This document shows positions 8,537 to 16,658 of a stretch of 64,000 nt of DNA, piece by piece. This DNA comes from UBA2365 sp964594045 (GTDB lineage: Bacteria > Bacteroidota > Bacteroidia > Chitinophagales > Saprospiraceae), in NCBI GenBank assembly GCA_964594045.1, contig CAZQKR010000001.1, positions 62,001-126,000 on the forward strand. The letters run 5' to 3'. A program made the translations under genes and the position numbers. How positions within the stretch are numbered: the stretch's first letter is position 1; each line of letters begins with the position of its first letter. The notes under the pieces were generated by a model, which was not told the DNA's origin, did not search any database, and was given only the letters and a program-made list of their open reading frames with translations.

Positions 8537-9343
8537 TTAGATAAGATTGTTAAATGATGTATACGTGATTGCCTGCAGGCTGTTGATGAAATTCCGGATA
8601 CCCTTCAGCACTGCTTCGGGAAACTCTTGATGCGGGAAATGGTCACACCCATCCAGCATCAGGCAATCTGAAAAACCACCAACGTGATCCATGATCCATT
8701 CCGGATGTTTCAAACTGGCATACGGATCGTTTTTCCCCTGAATAATGAAGACCGGATCCTGGATATTTTTCAATTCATTGAACAAATTCCAGTCTTTCAT
8801 TTTATCCGAAGTCCACACCTCAGCCCATTGGCTGAAAATACCGGCAGCTTTTCCACCATGATACTTTTCAAGTTTTGAAATAATTTTGTCTGAATCTTTT
8901 GCCGTTTTCCTGACACCTTCTGATGTGACCGGCTCCAGCACTACATGCCCTGCGACAGAAACTACTGCCTTGACCCTGAACCGGGATGCATGCAATAATG
9001 CGATCGTACCTCCATCGCTATGTCCCAAAACTACAGGTTCAGTCTTCAGCTCAAGCGCATCCAACAGCATTGGCAGAACTGCAAAAGCCTCATTTTCAAA
9101 ATAACCGGGAAATAAATATCCATCACTTTCAGAGGATGATCCATAACCGGCACGGTCATAACATACTACTGTACTTTGCATGCCAGAAGCCAACAATTCA
9201 GGAAATGACTTCCATTGTTGTACTGATCCCAAAGCGTCATGCAGCAAAATAAATGTTGGTTTATCATCGCTATCCTTAGGAATGATTTTTTTTACGTAAA
9301 TCTTTTTGCCTGCTGCCGCAATAAATAACTCTTTTATGACCAT
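8537..9343 (-). CDS. Alpha/beta hydrolase
   Basis: This is a soluble alpha/beta-fold hydrolase of 268 residues. The nucleophile elbow is GHSDGG, the acid is in IQGKNDPYA and the histidine in DGCDHFPHQE; the oxyanion region is LLHDALGSVQQW. The frame runs up to a GTG at 9370, but the MVIKELFIAAAG start at 9343 was chosen because a TATATTTG -7 box at 9370-9377 would place transcription initiation near 9363, downstream of the earlier candidate starts. It is located 12 bases upstream of the acyl-CoA synthetase and probably shares its transcript. The substrate is unknown; an ester or thioester is plausible. Confidence 0.85.
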   Translation of the reverse strand: MVIKELFIAAAGKKIYVKKIIPKDSDDKPTFILLHDALGSVQQWKSFPELLASGMQSTVVCYDRAGYGSSSESDGYLFPGYFENEAFAVLPMLLDALELKTEPVVLGHSDGGTIALLHASRFRVKAVVSVAGHVVLEPVTSEGVRKTAKDSDKIISKLEKYHGGKAAGIFSQWAEVWTSDKMKDWNLFNELKNIQDPVFIIQGKNDPYASLKHPEWIMDHVGGFSDCLMLDGCDHFPHQEFPEAVLKGIRNFINSLQAITYTSFNNLI

Positions 9344-9369
9344 AAACTCCTGCACAAACGGCATTTCCA

Positions 9370-9377
9370 CAAATATA
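9370..9377 (-). promoter_or_regulatory. -7 box of the hydrolase/acyl-CoA synthetase unit
   Basis: The minus strand reads TATATTTG, a perfect TAnnTTTG box, 27 bases before the chosen hydrolase start. It decides the start choice because more upstream start codons would overlap the promoter. Confidence 0.5.
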
Positions 9378-9611
9378 ATAATATATCATATTTCAATGAA
9401 AATAATGGGGATTTGTTTTTATTCTAAAGATCAAAATGTAAACTGTGTACAAATTGTACGCCGGAGGATGACAATCCGGAATAACCGGTATTTATCTGAT
9501 CGATACTCATAAAATCTACAGTTGTGCCCTGAAAGATAGATGATTTATATTATTGGTCTTGCAAAAAAGCCATTTAGTCCTTTTTTATCAGTCTAATATT
9601 TAAAAGCATTA

Positions 9612-9619
9612 TACATTTG
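9612..9619 (+). promoter_or_regulatory. -7 box of the ABC exporter operon
   Basis: TACATTTG matches TAnnTTTG, 39 bases before the ATP-binding subunit ATG. The upstream stretch is T-rich without a perfect TTTG. Confidence 0.4.
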
Positions 9620-9657
9620 AATCGTTCTTTTGAATAGCACACAATTAAATCTGAAAT

Positions 9658-10548
9658 ATGAACATACTGACTGTTGAACATTTGTCAAAATCCTATGGAC
9701 GCATACAGGCATTGAAAGATTTATCTTTTGAAGTCAAACCGGGTCAGGCTTTAGGAATTCTTGGGCCCAACGGCAGTGGCAAGACCACTACATTAGGGAT
9801 TATTCTGAGTATATTGAAACAGGATTCGGGCAGTTTTGAATGGTTTGAAGGGAGATACGGAGACAATCCCCGTTCCCAGATCGGTTCCATATTGGAAACA
9901 CCCAACTTTTATCCTTACCTCAATGCTGTAGAGAATCTTGATATCATCCGTCATATCAAAAAATCCGGAGAGCAGAATTTTGATGATATTCTGGAGATGG
10001 TAGAGCTGAGTCAAAGGAAAAAATCTCCATTTTATACCTATTCCCTTGGCATGAAACAACGGTTGGCTATCGCTGCGACGATGGTAGGCGATCCGGAAGT
10101 GCTTATATTTGATGAACCTACCAATGGACTTGATCCTCAGGGAATTGCAGATGTCAGGAATATGCTGAAAAAGATTGCCCAAAGTGGTAAAACTGTGATC
10201 ATGGCGAGCCATATACTGGATGAAGTGGAAAAAATATGTTCCCATGTGGCCATCATGAAAAAGGGACATCTGTTGGCAACAGGTCCGGTGGGTTCTATAT
10301 TGAGCAATGACAGGATCATCGAGATCAGTTCGACCGACCAATTGCGACTGGAAGCTTTTCTTAAATCCCAGCCTCTGGTCAAATCCACCGAAGTAAAAAC
10401 TGGATGGATTGAATGTATCGTTGATCCGTCGGCTGATATGGCTGAGTTCAGCAAAATGATGACTCAAAACGGTATTGTTTTGCTCCACCTCGTGGTCAGA
10501 AAGCAAAAACTGGAAGAGGAATTTTTACAGATCATCAATCATCCGTGA
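9658..10548 (+). CDS. ABC transporter ATP-binding protein
   Basis: This is the 296-residue nucleotide-binding subunit of an ABC-2-type exporter. Walker A is GPNGSGKTTT (about residues 41-50), the signature is YSLGMKQRLAIA, Walker B is VLIFDEPTNGLDPQG and the switch histidine is in MASHILDE. The C-terminal 80 residues form the extra domain common in CcmA/NatA-like ATPases. It is followed after 67 bases by a membrane protein on the same strand, which is its permease. The transported substrate is not recognisable; homologs include antibiotic, lantibiotic and lipid exporters. Confidence 0.92.
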   Translation: MNILTVEHLSKSYGRIQALKDLSFEVKPGQALGILGPNGSGKTTTLGIILSILKQDSGSFEWFEGRYGDNPRSQIGSILETPNFYPYLNAVENLDIIRHIKKSGEQNFDDILEMVELSQRKKSPFYTYSLGMKQRLAIAATMVGDPEVLIFDEPTNGLDPQGIADVRNMLKKIAQSGKTVIMASHILDEVEKICSHVAIMKKGHLLATGPVGSILSNDRIIEISSTDQLRLEAFLKSQPLVKSTEVKTGWIECIVDPSADMAEFSKMMTQNGIVLLHLVVRKQKLEEEFLQIINHP

Positions 10549-10615
10549 TGATAAAAGCAGGTAATTGGTTGCCTCATTTCTTGACTTTTTAACAAACAGA
10601 ATTAAATCGGAAAAA

Positions 10616-11434
10616 ATGAATTTACAGATCATACATCTTTTCAGGCTTGAATGGAAAAAATTCAGAAAAAACAAACTTATCCTTTTATTGCTGGCTTTGT
10701 ACACTTTCCTGATGCCGTTTGCAATTTTTGTAATGGACAATTACATTCAAATGCCAGGGCTGCCGGAGAAAGACACATTTTTCAGCTTTCCCGGCATTTG
10801 GGAATATCAGGGCTATTCAGGCAGTTGGTTTTCCTTCCTTTTTCTCGGATTCATCGGCGTGGTCATTGTCACTTCTGAAGTCAGCAATAGGACCATGAGG
10901 CAGAACATACTCACAGGTATGACCAGAAGCTCCTTTTACCTTGGAAAACTATATGTGATACTTGCAGTGAGTTTTTGGGCCACACTGATCTATTTTATGT
11001 CCGCTTTGCTCATTGGAATATTCAGAACCTCAGGCTTTACTACCGGAATGATCTTTGACGGACATCAGTATGCTGTGCTGAGATATTTCCTGATGAATAT
11101 GGGATACCTGAGTTTCGGGTTATTCCTGGGTATGATCCTGAGAAGGTCTGGTTTGGCCATTTTTACATACCTGGCATACATTATTTTTCTGGAGCCGATG
11201 ATCCGTTGGGCCATACACAGAAACATCATTGAACACAGGAGTATGAATTTCTATCCGATGAACGGGATTGAAGATCTGATGCCCAACCCGGCTTTCAGAC
11301 TGGTAGACAGTTTTCGTGAAATGACCAATTTTGAGTTGTTGCTGAGTTACAGGGAAGCCACGATCATCAGTCTGATCAGTATAGCTGTATTTTTATTGTT
11401 CTCCTATCTGCATTTGATACGCAAGGATATGTAG
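10616..11434 (+). CDS. ABC-2 type transporter permease
   Basis: This is a 272-residue integral membrane protein with about six hydrophobic segments, for example LILLLLALYTFLMPFAIFVM near the N-terminus and IISLISIAVFLLFSYLHLI at the C-terminus. It pairs with the ATPase just upstream. The start at 10616 (MNLQIIHLFRLEWKK) was preferred over an in-frame start at 10565 because it gives the normal amphipathic N-terminus of this family (HLFRLEWKKFRKNK) immediately before the first membrane helix. ABC2_membrane_2-like architecture is likely. The substrate is unknown. Confidence 0.85.
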   Translation: MNLQIIHLFRLEWKKFRKNKLILLLLALYTFLMPFAIFVMDNYIQMPGLPEKDTFFSFPGIWEYQGYSGSWFSFLFLGFIGVVIVTSEVSNRTMRQNILTGMTRSSFYLGKLYVILAVSFWATLIYFMSALLIGIFRTSGFTTGMIFDGHQYAVLRYFLMNMGYLSFGLFLGMILRRSGLAIFTYLAYIIFLEPMIRWAIHRNIIEHRSMNFYPMNGIEDLMPNPAFRLVDSFREMTNFELLLSYREATIISLISIAVFLLFSYLHLIRKDM

Positions 11435-11478
11435 CGGGATAAAACCAGGCCTGCAGGCAAATGATGATTTTGCTGTGA

Positions 11479-12072
11479 TCAGTCAGGTTCGGTTCTTTTC
11501 TTGATTTCATCCCGGATTTTGGCAGCCTTCTCATAATCCTCATTTTCAATGGCTTTTTCAAGCATGGTTTCAAGTGCAGCCAGGCTGTAGCTGGCCAGGG
11601 ATTTAGCTTCCTGTTTTTTGGCTGGCTCTTCTTCTTCCTGTGTGGTGGCAATGACATCCGGATTATCCATCACCACTCCTGCAGCATCCAGTATGATGTC
11701 AAAAGTATAGATGGGAGCTTTGAACCGAACAGCCAGGGCAATGGCATCTGAAGTTCTGGAGTCTATACTATACTCCACCCCATCCTTTTCACAGATCAGT
11801 TTTGAAAAAAAGATCCCGTCCAGCAGGTTGTTGATCAGCACTTCTTTGATATTGATATCGAAGGCGGTAAGTGTATTTTTGAACAGATCATGGGTGAGCG
11901 GCCTGTTTGGGATCATGTTTTCAAGTGCAACGGCAATAGCCTGGGCTTCAAACCCACCGATCACAATAGGTAATTTCCTGGGTCCGTCCACTTCACCGAG
12001 GACCACAGCATAATTGTGTGACTGGGAGACACTGTGAGATAATGCGACAACTGTTAATTTAACCTTTTTGAT
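11479..12072 (-). CDS. Bifunctional nuclease family protein (DUF151), apparent ATC start
   Basis: This protein belongs to the bifunctional nuclease (BFN, DUF151) family: the core is VVLGEVDGPRKLPIVIGGFEAQ and the motif SIDSRTSDAIALAVR, followed by a UVR/B-like helical tail (LEKAIENEDYEKAAKIRDEIKKR) that resembles a UvrB/C-interaction motif. The in-frame segment upstream, IKKVKLTVVALSHSVSQSHN, matches the conserved N-terminus of the family, which normally begins MKK. Here the codon is ATC at 12072 (minus strand), an in-frame TGA lies eight codons further up, and no ATG, GTG or TTG occurs before the GTG at 12006. Starting at GTG would remove the first strand. It follows etfB-etfA on the same strand. 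Confidence 0.8.
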   Translation of the reverse strand: MKKVKLTVVALSHSVSQSHNYAVVLGEVDGPRKLPIVIGGFEAQAIAVALENMIPNRPLTHDLFKNTLTAFDINIKEVLINNLLDGIFFSKLICEKDGVEYSIDSRTSDAIALAVRFKAPIYTFDIILDAAGVVMDNPDVIATTQEEEEPAKKQEAKSLASYSLAALETMLEKAIENEDYEKAAKIRDEIKKRTEPD

Positions 12073-12128
12073 GAGTACAAATTTTTTAAATGATCAAAAG
12101 ACTTAACAAGCTGTTTTTAAATATCGGA

Positions 12129-13082
12129 TCACTTCAAATACCGTTTGAAAGCTTCATTCAAACGCGGTACTACCTCGAATAGATCCCCCACCACTCCATA
12201 GTCTGCTGCTTTAAAGAAAGGTGCTTCAGGATCTTTGTTGATAACAACGATGACTTTGGAATTGTTCACGCCTGCCAGGTGCTGGATGGCTCCGGAAATT
12301 CCAACGGCTATATATAATTTTGGCCTGATGACAATACCTGTCTGGCCTACGTGTTCGCTATGGGGTCTCCAGTCCACATCTGATACAGGTCTTGAGCAGG
12401 CGAGTTCACCTCCGATCGTGGAAGCCAGATCTTCTATAATATGCCAGTTCTCAGGCCCTTTCAGGCCCCTGCCGCCTGATACCACTACATCCGCCTCAGG
12501 CAATGGCACTTTCCCTTCCGCTCTTTCCACGCTCAGGACTTCAATTCTGTCAGCAGGAATAGTTGCCGCGAAAGTTTCCTCAGTTGCGGAACCTTCCACT
12601 TCTTCAGGCGGGAATGCATTTGGCATGACTGAGATCACTTTTTTGGCACTGGTAATGCTGTATTTTGCATATGCTTTCCCGGAAAACACACCTTTCATCA
12701 CTTCCAATCCACCATTGACAAACTCCGGCATTGCTACCACTGCGGTGACTGAGCCTGCGCCCCATTTTGCCGCCAGCACACCGGCGATGGATTTACCATT
12801 CAGATCATGGCTCACAACTACCAATTCGGCATTCTCTTTTTGAGCAATCTGCATTAGAATTGCAGCATAAACATTTGCGCTGAATTTTCCATCAAAAGGA
12901 ACGGAGATGACTTTATTTGCTCCATATTTGGCCAATTGGGGTGCAACACCGGATTTACCTAAAACTGCAACTAAACAAGTGCCATTATTTTTGGCAGCCA
13001 GCCTGGATGCAAAACTTACCGTCTCATATGCGGTTTTTTTGAATTGACCGTTAATGTGATCTGCGAAAACTAATATATTCAT
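12129..13082 (-). CDS. etfA: Electron transfer flavoprotein subunit alpha
   Basis: This is the 317-residue FAD-binding alpha subunit of electron transfer flavoprotein, which takes electrons from acyl-CoA dehydrogenases and passes them to ETF-quinone oxidoreductase. The C-terminal FAD domain is clear: VVSGGRGLKGPENW, SRPVSDVDWRPHSEHVGQTG and SGAIQHLAGVNNSKVIVVIN, ending YGVVGDLFEVVPRLNEA. Length is typical. It lies 33 bases downstream of etfB and together with the acyl-CoA synthetase at 6.8-8.5 kb indicates beta-oxidation of fatty acids. Confidence 0.96.
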   Translation of the reverse strand: MNILVFADHINGQFKKTAYETVSFASRLAAKNNGTCLVAVLGKSGVAPQLAKYGANKVISVPFDGKFSANVYAAILMQIAQKENAELVVVSHDLNGKSIAGVLAAKWGAGSVTAVVAMPEFVNGGLEVMKGVFSGKAYAKYSITSAKKVISVMPNAFPPEEVEGSATEETFAATIPADRIEVLSVERAEGKVPLPEADVVVSGGRGLKGPENWHIIEDLASTIGGELACSRPVSDVDWRPHSEHVGQTGIVIRPKLYIAVGISGAIQHLAGVNNSKVIVVINKDPEAPFFKAADYGVVGDLFEVVPRLNEAFKRYLK

Positions 13083-13115
13083 TTTATGATATTTAAATAT
13101 TAATAAAAATCCGAA

Positions 13116-13856
13116 TCAGATGACTTTTGCTTCTTCGCTGAGCAAGCGGACCAATTCATCCATATTCTCCGGATCTACCAGTTTCACCCCGGATTTCTCT
13201 GCAGGCAGGCTGTAGGATACCAGTTGTACAAAATCCTCAGAGTCAACCGGAGAAACCACTTCAAGAGGTTTTGTTTTGGCCATCATGATCCCTCTCATGT
13301 TTGGAATACGCTGCTCGGCCATACCTTTTGCAGCGCTGACAATGCATGGCGCTGAAACCCGGATCTTTTCAATCCCGCCTTCTATATCCCTGTTCAGCAA
13401 AAACTGTCCATTTTCATATTCCAGCTTACTGGCATTCGAGATGTAAGGGTAATCGAGGATACCCGCAACCATAGCGCCCACTTCTGAACCATTAAAATCA
13501 ATGGTTTCTTTTCCGAAAAGGATCAGGTCTGCAGGTTTGTCTTTGAGGTATGCGGCAATCTGCCTGGCAACATCCCATGCACTTTTGGGTTCTGTATCAA
13601 TCCTGACTGCTTTATGCCCGCCGATTGCAAGCGCTTTGCGAATGATGATGTCATTTGAGGCAGGACCAACATTCAAAAATGTCAGGTTAGCACCTTCCTT
13701 TTCCTGAAGCTCAACCCCTCTCACCAAGGCATAAAACTCATCAAACGGATTCATAATGAATTGAACCCCTTGTTCATCAAACCTGGTGTTGTTGTTGGTA
13801 AATGCAATTCTTGCAGTTGTATCAGGAGACTTACTTATACAAACGAATACTTCCAT
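13116..13856 (-). CDS. etfB: Electron transfer flavoprotein subunit beta
   Basis: This is the 246-residue AMP-binding beta subunit of electron transfer flavoprotein. It begins MEVFVCISKSPDTTARI, contains NPFDEFYALVRGVEL and the segment DLILFGKETIDFNGSEVGAMVAGILDYPY, which is the ETF-beta signature region and part of the contact loop to dehydrogenases. It is the first gene of the etfB-etfA-bifunctional nuclease unit. A TATATTTG -7 box lies 30 bases upstream of the ATG. Confidence 0.96.
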   Translation of the reverse strand: MEVFVCISKSPDTTARIAFTNNNTRFDEQGVQFIMNPFDEFYALVRGVELQEKEGANLTFLNVGPASNDIIIRKALAIGGHKAVRIDTEPKSAWDVARQIAAYLKDKPADLILFGKETIDFNGSEVGAMVAGILDYPYISNASKLEYENGQFLLNRDIEGGIEKIRVSAPCIVSAAKGMAEQRIPNMRGIMMAKTKPLEVVSPVDSEDFVQLVSYSLPAEKSGVKLVDPENMDELVRLLSEEAKVI

Positions 13857-13885
13857 TGATAATACTTTTTATTGGCTTTAAAAGG

Positions 13886-13920
13886 CAAATATAAACATTA
13901 ACAGTGGAGATAAAACCAAA
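13886..13920 (-). promoter_or_regulatory. Promoter of etfBA
   Basis: On the minus strand TTTG (13917-13920) and TATATTTG (13886-13893) are separated by 23 bases, slightly longer than the usual 19-21. The -7 box is perfect. Confidence 0.45.
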
Positions 13921-14083
13921 AATCAGAAAAAATAAGCAAAAACCAATCCCTTCATCATTTAGAGAAACAATTGAGCAGGACAATTAATGCTCCGTTAACC
14001 CAGAAAAGTATTTTGGCCCTGAAGATAACTTCTGGTTTAAATAAGGAAAACTTTCGGTAAAACAAGATAGAACAGCCACTATA

Positions 14084-14290
14084 CTACCTGCCCGAGGGAG
14101 CGAACCTTACAAGTTTATTTTCGATCATATCCTGAAGTTCTGCCAGTAATGCCTGTTCCTGCTGGTCAATATGTCCGTCTTCGGTAGCCAAATGAATGAT
14201 CATATCGAATTCTTCACGGGTGATTTTTTGATCCTGAATTGCTTTTTCGATCATTTCCCTTAGTTTACTGGCGCCATCACTCAATTTCAT
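14084..14290 (-). CDS. Small acidic TerB-like or EF-hand-like protein
   Basis: This is a 68-residue soluble protein with two helices around an acidic loop: ITREEFDMIIHLATEDGHID followed by QQEQALLAELQDMIENK. The pattern resembles half of a TerB-like domain or a small helix-loop-helix protein that might bind metal; no close family is recognised with certainty. It has a proper ATG and is preceded by an AT-rich stretch. It is a lone gene immediately outside the tRNA-Lys island and is not linked to its neighbours. A real gene is likely because of its ordered amino-acid pattern. Confidence 0.6.
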   Translation of the reverse strand: MKLSDGASKLREMIEKAIQDQKITREEFDMIIHLATEDGHIDQQEQALLAELQDMIENKLVRFAPSGR

Positions 14291-14812
14291 AAATCTGATT
14301 TTATAATTGTTTTTTGGTTTGAGGTATCAAATATATAATATAGATCATAATATGCTTGTATAGTCTAATTTTTTCGTTTTCATGTATTTATGTCAAACAG
14401 GCAATTGCTCCTGTTTTAGTTCCTCTTTAGTAACCGGTCCGGGCAATTGTTTGCAACCGGATTCAAAACATAGACTATTGCCCAAAATTAAATTAAATAT
14501 CAAATTTCGAATCTTAATTTGAATTTTTCAAATTATTGATCTTTAATTTAAGCGCTTTCATAAGTGTGTTATATATTTTTCATTCTGCCATAAGGAATCT
14601 TTGATGAAAACATCAATGCCGGGCAGGAGAAAAATATTATTAAAGATTTTTATGACGATTTCATAAAAGATATTCATGATCAATGAATGGAATGAGGGTA
14701 TCCGCGAAGTATCAATAATTAGGGAAGTTGTTTAAAAATATTCTGCCTGCAGACAAATTAATTCTCAAATTTTTTCAAGATAAAAACCGCGAACTGGTTT
14801 AAAACAGGACAT
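14291..14812. other. Intergenic region before the island, with a possible coding remnant
   Basis: This AT-rich stretch holds no full gene. Around 14610-14684 a plus-strand frame reads GQEKNIIKDFYDDFIKDIHD and then a stop, without a start codon in frame, which could be the end of a decayed gene or chance. Nothing else is seen. Confidence 0.3.
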
Positions 14813-14846
14813 AAAAAAGCCTTTGTAAAACTATATTTACAAAGGC
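14813..14846 (-). terminator. Orphaned terminator, formerly of tRNA-Lys
   Basis: On the minus strand a perfect 11-bp stem (14836-14846 with 14819-14829) with a 6-base loop is followed by six T residues. It lies 10 bases beyond the left copy of the tRNA-Lys 3' end, at the distance expected from a tRNA tail. It is now separated from the intact tRNA-Lys by about 10.2 kb. Confidence 0.8.
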
Positions 14847-14855
14847 ATTTCAACT

Positions 14856-14877
14856 TGTGATCTGGCTGGGATTTGAA
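14856..14877 (-). repeat. attL-like copy of the tRNA-Lys 3' end
   Basis: Identical over 22 bp to 25062-25083. It covers the T-loop 3' part, T-stem and acceptor 3' strand of tRNA-Lys but continues leftward in this orientation into unrelated sequence, so it is not a functional tRNA. Confidence 0.8.
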
Positions 14878-14932
14878 TCATCCTATATTACTTTTTCATT
14901 TTCAACTACTTACAACCGTACGCTTCCATACA

Positions 14933-14990
14933 GGGGAACAAAATGGGGGACAATTTTGCTGTAAATCACCCATTTTTTGTTCATTTGGTT
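14933..14990. repeat. Left arm-like repeats of the island
   Basis: A tandem pair GGGGAACAAAAT / GGGGGACAATTTT occurs at 14933-14957, and a degenerate inverted copy (GAACAAAAAATGGG on the minus strand) at about 14969-14985. The same G-rich, ACA-containing pair occurs near the right end. Such repeats next to a core site resemble arm-type sites of tyrosine integrases. Confidence 0.5.
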
Positions 14991-15073
14991 AATGCAAAAG
15001 TACATGAATTTGTACTAAAAGTATAATCAAAATCATTACAAACTATAAAATAAATTGAATAAATTAAAAACTT

Positions 15074-15982
15074 TCAGTCTTTTATACATCGTATTGAATA
15101 TCCGTCTGCCCTATAGTCTCCACTAATATTTGCTTCAGACGATTTAATGCTGAGAAACCAAGCACCATAATTATTAATGCTACTGCTCCAATAATAGCCA
15201 TCAGTATCCTTCTTTTTTAATACACCATCATAATTGTCCCGATTTCCTGCCACAGTCAATTTAAGAGGTGACTCATAAGCACCTAAAGCATTATTTGTGA
15301 TCCAAGTAATACGTTCAGAATCCCATTCAGTAGATGTCGGTGGTCTGAAGCCTTCCGGACAAGGAATATTTGTACCATTCAATCCTTGCCATAAATTGGA
15401 GTTCTGAGGTGATCTCCAATCGTAGGGGAATACCTGTACAGTGATAAAATTACTATGACCCGGCACGTCGCTATTACTTAAAATATTGGTCGTTAAAGAA
15501 GTGAAGACTTGATGACCATCATCAAGTCTTCCCCACTGGTAATAATCACCATAAGCAGCCTCATCAGTACTGCTGGTAGCTACTTGCATAGCACCCAGAT
15601 TGCGATCAAGCCAACATCTGTTATTCGCAGATACAACTGTGCCATAAGTTACTGTACTACCGTTATAATCGAATGAAACCGTGGAAGTACCACATGTAAA
15701 AGTAGGACTTATAATGCCACAATACTCATACCAAGAACCCGAAAAAAAATAATTTGGACAACCTGAAGTGGTGTTGAATATCATCAATCCATTTACAGGA
15801 GCAACAATTGCGTCTCGTTGATATATTGTCATTCTGGGCGGCAACAAACCTCTGTTGGTGGAATGCAAATCCAAAATTGCTGCTGAATTGGGAGAATTCG
15901 TTCCAATCCCAACCTGCGCTTCGATCGAACTTACAACTGATATGAAGATTAATATGCAAGCTATCAGATTTCTCATTTTCAC
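15074..15982 (-). CDS. Secreted FISUMP-domain protein
   Basis: This is a 302-residue exported protein with a signal peptide (MKMRNLIACILIFISVVSSIEA). Residues about 24-60 carry the Bacteroidota leader module VGIGTNSPNSAAILDLHSTN...LLPPRM, common on surface and tail-fibre-like proteins. The rest is a Fibrobacter succinogenes major paralogous (FISUMP) domain: NRCWLDRNLGA, YYQWGR, CPEGFRPPTSTEWD and the C-terminal YYWSSS...SIRCIKD. The fold is lectin-like; function is probably surface binding, but no substrate is known. It is the leftmost gene of the tRNA-Lys island and is transcribed toward the left boundary. Confidence 0.85.
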   Translation of the reverse strand: MKMRNLIACILIFISVVSSIEAQVGIGTNSPNSAAILDLHSTNRGLLPPRMTIYQRDAIVAPVNGLMIFNTTSGCPNYFFSGSWYEYCGIISPTFTCGTSTVSFDYNGSTVTYGTVVSANNRCWLDRNLGAMQVATSSTDEAAYGDYYQWGRLDDGHQVFTSLTTNILSNSDVPGHSNFITVQVFPYDWRSPQNSNLWQGLNGTNIPCPEGFRPPTSTEWDSERITWITNNALGAYESPLKLTVAGNRDNYDGVLKKKDTDGYYWSSSINNYGAWFLSIKSSEANISGDYRADGYSIRCIKD

Positions 15983-16243
15983 AATTTTAGTTTGGGTAAA
16001 TGTACCAAATTGGTACTTGCAGAAATTTATTTTCAGCTCAGGTGGTTCAGATTGGTGTTCAACTGGTCAGATAATGGTATAAAATGGTAAGAGGCGTAAA
16101 TAATGATGTTATTGCTAAAATAAATTGCGAAGCAAAAGACAATCTGAAAACAAATCAGTTTTTTAATAAAGTTAAAAGTGCTGTAATAATAAATGAAGGT
16201 AGATCTGATTTATTTATCAATTAAATGGCTCATATATAATACA

Positions 16244-16636
16244 TTACAAGCATCCTCCAAATTCCTGCAGTGTGACGGTATACTCATAACCTCGATCAGT
16301 CGTGAAAGTACAGCTGCCATCTGTTATATCTTCAGGGATAAAATGGGAGTCATCCAACCAGCCACCGTTGGGAAAATGTAAGACCGTTAGTTCACCACCC
16401 TCTACTTCAACATCCAAATTATAAATGCTTTGAGTCCCTGTGGATGGATTATAATACTCAACTTCAGCACAGTAAGTGCCGTCTTCATAACCGTTCTCTA
16501 CAGTTGATTCAGGATAAAAGTTAACTCCGGTGTCATCAGTTGCATCTTCCCTACCCGATCCATTTTGGTTTTTACAACCGGAAGATGCTAACATTATGAA
16601 TATTGAGATTAATGGCAAAATCAATGATCTTTTCAT
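16244..16636 (-). CDS. Small lipoprotein of unknown function
   Basis: This is a 130-residue putative lipoprotein: MKRSLILPLISIFIMLASSGC is a classic signal with lipobox and C21. The mature part is acidic (EDATDDTG) and rich in aromatic and glycine residues, with ENGYEDGTYCAEVEYYNPSTG and CTFTTDRGYEYTVTLQEFGGC, suggesting a small beta-sheet domain with a possible disulfide between cysteines near residues 56, 108 and 129. No family is recognised. It lies 22 bases downstream of the response regulator on the same strand and is probably expressed with the two-component system. Confidence 0.75.
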   Translation of the reverse strand: MKRSLILPLISIFIMLASSGCKNQNGSGREDATDDTGVNFYPESTVENGYEDGTYCAEVEYYNPSTGTQSIYNLDVEVEGGELTVLHFPNGGWLDDSHFIPEDITDGSCTFTTDRGYEYTVTLQEFGGCL

Positions 16637-16658
16637 TTTTCAATTTTTTGAACCATAA

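Noticed and set aside
14610..14684. Coding remnant ending FYDDFIKDIHD
   Set aside because: No start codon and too short to name; recorded only as part of the intergenic entry.
14856..14877. A second tRNA-Lys gene
   Set aside because: Only the 3' 20 nt of the tRNA are present; there is no acceptor 5' strand, D-arm or anticodon arm.
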